Shown here: positions 60,455 through 64,000 of the stretch, in pieces
How positions within the stretch are numbered: position 1 is the stretch's first letter
How the letters are laid out: the number at the start of each line of letters is the position of its first letter
From: Dehalococcoidia bacterium
GTDB lineage: Bacteria > Chloroflexota > Dehalococcoidia > Lucifugimonadales > Lucifugimonadaceae
Direction: 5' to 3'
Length of the DNA stretch: 64,000 bases
Assembly (NCBI GenBank): GCA_028285005.1
Contig: JANQQP010000009.1
Location: 29,585 to 93,584, forward strand
Notes under the pieces: generated by a model
What the model was told of the DNA's origin: nothing
Seen by the model: the letters and a program-made list of their open reading frames with translations, nothing else
Database searches by the model: none
Made by a program: the position numbers and the translations under genes

Positions 60455-60738
60455 TTGTTTCCTCATGATTGAACAAGGGACAGCGCCGTCAAGTCTGATC
60501 AACACGCGATATCCCAAGGTCGAATCGACAGTTGCGGACTAAGTTGGGGTAATTGGAAGTACAGATGCCAGGTCAATCACGTCATTCGCCAAGATCAATA
60601 GCGAATAACTGACTGATTTGTGAGTCGGAGAAGTCTGGTATCGTTCCCGGCGATCTGATTCACTGCACAGAGAGCGGTGACTGGCTACGTGGCGCCTGAG
60701 CGTCCAGCCTAACTAAGTGTTTGCTTGCAGTAAGAACT

Positions 60739-60837
60739 TCAGTGACCTTTCGAAGGTCGGGGTTTTGACCGTCGGTGTGGACGCACCGTTACGGTCTTTG
60801 GTCCGGGTTTTTTCAGACCAGACTTCTTAACTGGCAT
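60739..60837 (-). CDS. Tiny basic ORF with near-perfect Shine-Dalgarno
   Basis: 32 codons, MPVKKSGLKKPGPK to RPSKGH: extremely Lys/Arg/Pro-rich and hydrophilic. AGGAGGTGAT, a long anti-16S match, lies eight bases before the ATG, which is the chief reason to believe in it. No homologue is known to me. It sits downstream of nrdJ and its strong terminator, and could be a stress or ribosome-associated peptide; this is speculative. Confidence 0.5.
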   Translation of the reverse strand: MPVKKSGLKKPGPKTVTVRPHRRSKPRPSKGH

Positions 60838-60897
60838 CGGCATCACCTCCTTTCAGGATTTTCGCCAGCCACCACTCTCTGTGCAGTGACATCAATA

Positions 60898-60943
60898 CAT
60901 AAAAGCAAGAGGCCCCGCACTAGCGGGGCCTCTTGCTTTTATG
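60898..60943 (-). terminator. Terminator after nrdJ
   Basis: CATAAAAGCAAGAGGCCCCGC and its exact complement form a 21-bp stem around ACTA (60898-60943), starting three bases past the nrdJ stop. T-runs lie in the arms on both sides, so it can act in either direction. Confidence 0.93.
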
Positions 60944-60946
60944 TAG

Positions 60947-63592
60947 CTAACATTTACTAAATCCACAGCTATAGCACTTCTGGCAGCCTTCTTCGTGGGC
61001 GAGCGGGTTTGAGCAGTCAGGGCATAGGTCCGCAGTTACAGCCGCAACCTGCGCCGCCGTCGCTGCAGCATCGTCATCTACTGAGACCGTCACCGGCACA
61101 TCGTCCTCGGCTTCGAAGCGCTCTACAGGGACTGCCGTCGGCATGCCAAGTTCCTTCGCAGACGGAGCGCCGAACATCGAAGGCTGGCCGTGGTCGCCAC
61201 CCTGCAGCCGCGCTCCCTGCTGCTTCAGGATCCGCTCCATCGCAACAGCGATCGCATCAGGACCTGAGAAGATCACCTGGCCGTCATCGAACGCAGGCTG
61301 GTCAGACGAGATGCCACGCAGTGACTTGATCACCTCCTGCGGGTCCACGCCAGAGCGCAGAGCCAGCGAAGCCAGCCTCGTCACGCCCTCGGCCATCGCA
61401 GCGTGCGTGCGGCCGCCCTTTCCGAGCGTCGCGAACACCTCGAACGGCCTGCCGTCCGCAGACATGTTCACCGTCACGTACATCTTGCCCTGGCCAGTGA
61501 TGATCCGCTTCGTGATTCCGTATAGATCGGTCGGCCGGTCCATCGGCGTCACGTACTGCGGGAGGCCAGCCTCCGCCGAAGCAAGCGTCGGTACAGTCGG
61601 CTCCAGTTCGAGCTCCTCCTGCACCACAGGCTCTTCCTCCGCAGCCACTTCCTCGACGGCCTCTTCCTCGACAGACTCCACACCAGCCTTCAGGTCTTCT
61701 GGTCTCTTGTCCTTCGTCGAGTCGTGACCCGAGGTCAGCACCTCGACCTCACGGCTGCCTGATCGGTAGACGGTGATGCCCTTGCAGGCCGTCTCCCATG
61801 CGAGCATGTACGAGTCCTTCACATCCTCAACAGTCGCCTCGTTCGGGAAGTTGATCGTCTTCGAGATCGCAGCGTCCGTGCTCTCCTGGAACGCCGCCTG
61901 CATCAAAACGTGGTCACGAGGGCTGATGTCTGATGCGACGTGGAACAGGCGCTTGACGGCAGCCGGCACTTCGTCTCGGTCCTGCAGCGAGCCGCCGTCT
62001 GAGAGGTGCGCCATCAGGTCTTCCGAGTAGAAGCCGCCGTCCTTCGCCATCTTCTCCAGGTTCTTGTCGACGTAGAACAGCGTTTCGCCACCGAGGATGT
62101 TGTGCTTCCTGAAGGCCAGCGAGAAGATCGGCTCGATGCCGGACGAAGCTCCCGCGATCATCGAGATTGTGCCGGTTGGAGCGACCGTCAGGCGGCATGC
62201 ATTCCGCATCGCTCGCTCGCCGGCCTTCTCCTCCTCTGAGCCAACAAACGCTGGATACGCTCCGCGCTTCTCAGCCAGATCGGCTGACTCGTCGTCCGAC
62301 TGCTCCTTGATGAACTGCATCAGTTTGCGGCCCATCTCAACGCCTTCTTCGGAGTCGTATGGCAGGCCGAGCTGCACCAGCATGTCTGCAAAGCCCATCA
62401 CGCCGAGACCCACCTTGCGGGTCTGGAGGTTCATCTCCTTGATCTCGGGGATGGCGTACTGGTTAGCGTCGATGGTGTTTTCGAGGAAGTGGACAGCAAG
62501 GCGCGTCATGCGGCCGAGGCGTTCCCAGTCGAGGTCTGGCTTGCCGTCTTCGCCGTCGATCACGAACTTGCCGACATCGATCGAGCCCAGGTTGCATGAC
62601 TCGTTACCCAGCAACGGCTGCTCGCCGCACGGGTTGGTTGCGGTGATGCGGCCAAGGTGGCGCACCGGGCTGTGGCGGTTCACATGGTCAAGGAAGATCA
62701 TACCCGGCTCACCGTTGCGCCACGCGCCGTTCACGATCTTGTCGAACACCTCACGGGCGTTCAGCTCTCCCATCTTCTTACGCGGCGAGTCCGGGTCTGA
62801 TGGCTCCTCACGGAAATACAGGTTGTAGTTCGTGCCGTCCTTCACGGCCTGCATGAACTCGTCGGAGGCGCCAACAGAGATGTTGAAGTTGTGGATCTCG
62901 CCTTCGACCTGCTTGCACTCGATGAACTCGAGGATGTTCGGGTGGTGAACGTCCATGACGGCCATGTTTGCGCCGTCACGCTTTCCGCCCTGTGTAACTA
63001 GGCTGGAGACAGATGAGAGGTGGCGCAGCACGTTGATCGGTCCGCAGGCCTTGCCATGCGTTGTTGAGATAGACGAGCCGGAAGGGCGGATCTCGGAGAG
63101 TGCAAAGCCGGTGCCACCACCGAACTTCTGCACCATCGCAGCGTCGTGCGCCGCCTTCATGATGCCTTCCATCGTGTCTTCGAGTGGCAGCACGAAACAG
63201 GCGGAGAGCGTGCCCTGGCCGGTGCCCGCGTTCATGAGCGTGGGTGAGTTCGGGACGTACTCGAGCGCCGCCATCGCCTCGTAGAACTCCTGCTCAAGCT
63301 GTTCGACCTCTGCTGCCGACGCGCCGTATTCGGTGTCTGCAGATGCCAGTGCTTTTGCGACCCGACGGAACATGCCGTTTGGCGTCTCGGCAAGCTCGCC
63401 CGAGTCGTTCTTCATCAGGTAGCGCTTCTCCAGCACAACCTGCGCGTTGTCAGATATCACCGCCGGCTCGAAGTCCGGTGTGGCGTTGTAACCCTGTGCG
63501 GAAATCTCGTCTGTAGCGTTCACTGTGCCCCCCGTAGTGATGCTCTCTGCCGTGGTTTTGACATGTCCGTTGGAGTTATGCGTAGTTGTCAT
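60947..63592 (-). CDS. nrdJ: Adenosylcobalamin-dependent ribonucleotide reductase (class II)
   Basis: Makes deoxyribonucleotides without oxygen or a tyrosyl radical, using vitamin B12. Recognisable parts: [41 protein letters not shown] (active-site Cys/Glu motif), a C-terminal TSCPD-like domain ([14 protein letters not shown]) and the redox tail [20 protein letters not shown], ending FSKC. The 881-residue length is usual for bacterial class II enzymes. It needs cobalamin, from import or synthesis. nrdR is 71 bases upstream. Confidence 0.96.
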   Translation of the reverse strand: MTTTHNSNGHVKTTAESITTGGTVNATDEISAQGYNATPDFEPAVISDNAQVVLEKRYLMKNDSGELAETPNGMFRRVAKALASADTEYGASAAEVEQLEQEFYEAMAALEYVPNSPTLMNAGTGQGTLSACFVLPLEDTMEGIMKAAHDAAMVQKFGGGTGFALSEIRPSGSSISTTHGKACGPINVLRHLSSVSSLVTQGGKRDGANMAVMDVHHPNILEFIECKQVEGEIHNFNISVGASDEFMQAVKDGTNYNLYFREEPSDPDSPRKKMGELNAREVFDKIVNGAWRNGEPGMIFLDHVNRHSPVRHLGRITATNPCGEQPLLGNESCNLGSIDVGKFVIDGEDGKPDLDWERLGRMTRLAVHFLENTIDANQYAIPEIKEMNLQTRKVGLGVMGFADMLVQLGLPYDSEEGVEMGRKLMQFIKEQSDDESADLAEKRGAYPAFVGSEEEKAGERAMRNACRLTVAPTGTISMIAGASSGIEPIFSLAFRKHNILGGETLFYVDKNLEKMAKDGGFYSEDLMAHLSDGGSLQDRDEVPAAVKRLFHVASDISPRDHVLMQAAFQESTDAAISKTINFPNEATVEDVKDSYMLAWETACKGITVYRSGSREVEVLTSGHDSTKDKRPEDLKAGVESVEEEAVEEVAAEEEPVVQEELELEPTVPTLASAEAGLPQYVTPMDRPTDLYGITKRIITGQGKMYVTVNMSADGRPFEVFATLGKGGRTHAAMAEGVTRLASLALRSGVDPQEVIKSLRGISSDQPAFDDGQVIFSGPDAIAVAMERILKQQGARLQGGDHGQPSMFGAPSAKELGMPTAVPVERFEAEDDVPVTVSVDDDAAATAAQVAAVTADLCPDCSNPLAHEEGCQKCYSCGFSKC

Positions 63593-63619
63593 GCGCTCTC
63601 TGTATGTTCTTCGTCTATT

Positions 63620-63657
63620 CCCTCTCCCGATTTCGGGAGAGGGTCAGGGTGAGGGTT
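63620..63657. repeat. REP-like hairpin between nrdR and nrdJ
   Basis: CCCTCTCCCGA-TT-TCGGGAGAGGG stem with AGGGTGAGGGTT tail. Same family as the repeats at 45489 and 56357. It fills most of the nrdR-nrdJ gap. Confidence 0.85.
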
Positions 63658-63663
63658 CTCTTC

Positions 63664-64000
63664 TTACTTCTTAACCCTCGGCCTTCCTCGTTTGGCCCCT
63701 CGACCGTTCCGGCCCCGTCGACCTCTATCTGCCAGCCTCGGCACATCATCCGGTATCAGCGGAAGCTGGCTCCTGTCGTCTTCCTCATCGTCCTGTCCGT
63801 CCCTCAGCGATGCGATCGCCTTCTCGAACTCCTCCTCGTCCTGGAAGTCCCGGTAGACAGACGCGAAGCGGATGTATGCGACCCGGTCCAGCGACCGCAA
63901 CCGCTCCATCGCCATCTCGCCAATCACCCGGCTCTCCACCTCCGCCTTCGTCAGCTTGTGCAGCTCGTTTTCGATGTCGGTAACCATCTTAGAAATGGCT
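63664..64000 (-). CDS. nrdR: Transcriptional repressor NrdR, N-terminus outside window
   Basis: ATP/dATP-cone regulator of ribonucleotide reductase genes. The visible C-terminal part has DIENELHKL, ESRVIGEMAMERLRSLDRVAYIRFASVYRDFQDEEEF, the usual NrdR end. After this come an acidic stretch and a basic tail (GRRGRNGRGAKRGRP) longer than usual. The reading frame is open to the window's end (A-I-S-K before Met63987), so the zinc ribbon and most of the ATP cone lie beyond. It likely represses nrdJ. Confidence 0.93.
   Translation of the reverse strand, partial: AISKMVTDIENELHKLTKAEVESRVIGEMAMERLRSLDRVAYIRFASVYRDFQDEEEFEKAIASLRDGQDDEEDDRSQLPLIPDDVPRLADRGRRGRNGRGAKRGRPRVKK

Noticed and set aside
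62097..62828. A 243-codon plus-strand frame inside nrdJ
   Set aside because: Opposite strand of a highly conserved enzyme; its composition follows the third-base pattern of nrdJ.
1..64000. CRISPR arrays, insertion sequences, integrase genes or prophage
   Set aside because: No regular direct-repeat array with spacers, no transposase or integrase motif, and no phage structural gene was seen.

Overview
The window (about 58-60% GC, densely coded, mostly minus-strand operons) looks like a chromosomal segment of a free-living, probably aerobic bacterium of the Chloroflexota, most likely Dehalococcoidia/SAR202-like. The evidence is indirect: three enolase-superfamily sugar-acid dehydratase paralogues, CehA/McbA-type PHP hydrolase, B12-dependent ribonucleotide reductase, many orphan S8/cohesin/lipoprotein surface genes, and interspersed palindromic REP-like repeats. 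There is no rRNA gene and no 16S-based proof, so the taxonomy is inference. No CRISPR array, insertion sequence, integrase or prophage was seen.

Layout. 1-6.4 kb: a zincin-like peptidase, endonuclease IV (nfo), the SecDF translocation motor, a DUF427 protein and peptide deformylase. 6.4-13.2 kb: a pseudo-receiver protein, primosomal helicase PriA, a rhamnonate-dehydratase-like enzyme, a small zinc-ribbon protein, endonuclease Q and tRNA-Pro(UGG). 13.5-18.6 kb: a large PHP metallohydrolase and an ammonium module, amtB - lone winged-helix regulator - PII (glnK), with an 11-bp-phased repeat array upstream of amtB resembling an OmpR/GlnR-type operator. 18.6-31.4 kb: a 1560-residue surface protein with cohesin-like, FN3, subtilisin-like and dockerin parts, followed upstream by a compact chemosensory cluster (cheA-cheC-cheD-cheY-cheB-cheR, a degenerate HD-GYP protein and a protein that begins with a FliM-type CheY-docking motif but has only a zinc ribbon behind it). 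No flagellar, CheW or receptor gene lies in this cluster. 31.7-36.7 kb: an orphan OppD/OppF ATPase pair, two methyltransferases and a CCC1/VIT1 transporter. 36.7-46.7 kb: probable sugar-acid catabolism and hydrolases (TPP enzyme, SelA-like PLP enzyme, MOSC protein, enolase-family enzyme, serine hydrolase, DUF885 peptidase, DapA/NanA-like aldolase). 46.8-51 kb: DNA polymerase IV and two lipoproteins. 51-54.8 kb: pdxA, an acetyltransferase, proC-yggT and birA. 55-56.1 kb: a histone H1-like lysine-rich protein with a strong terminator. 56.1-57 kb: a cluster of repeats and a frameshifted acetyltransferase. 57-59.8 kb: a divergent SDR/HxlR pair and a third enolase-family gene. 59.8-64 kb: small genes, including a 32-codon ORF with a near-perfect Shine-Dalgarno site, then nrdJ and the 3' part of nrdR.

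How the parts fit. The che cluster looks like a non-flagellar signalling pathway whose phospho-CheY could dock on the FliM-like N-terminus of the zinc-ribbon protein; its neighbour is a very large secreted/membrane protein with adhesion modules. The amt-regulator-PII block forms a self-contained nitrogen-sensing unit. Nfo, EndoQ, DinB and PriA give a repair theme. The dehydratases, aldolase and TPP/PLP enzymes suggest use of oxidised sugars or other organic acids. The strongest candidates for undescribed biology are the flagella-free che output module, the cohesin-S8-dockerin protein, and the phased operator array before amtB.
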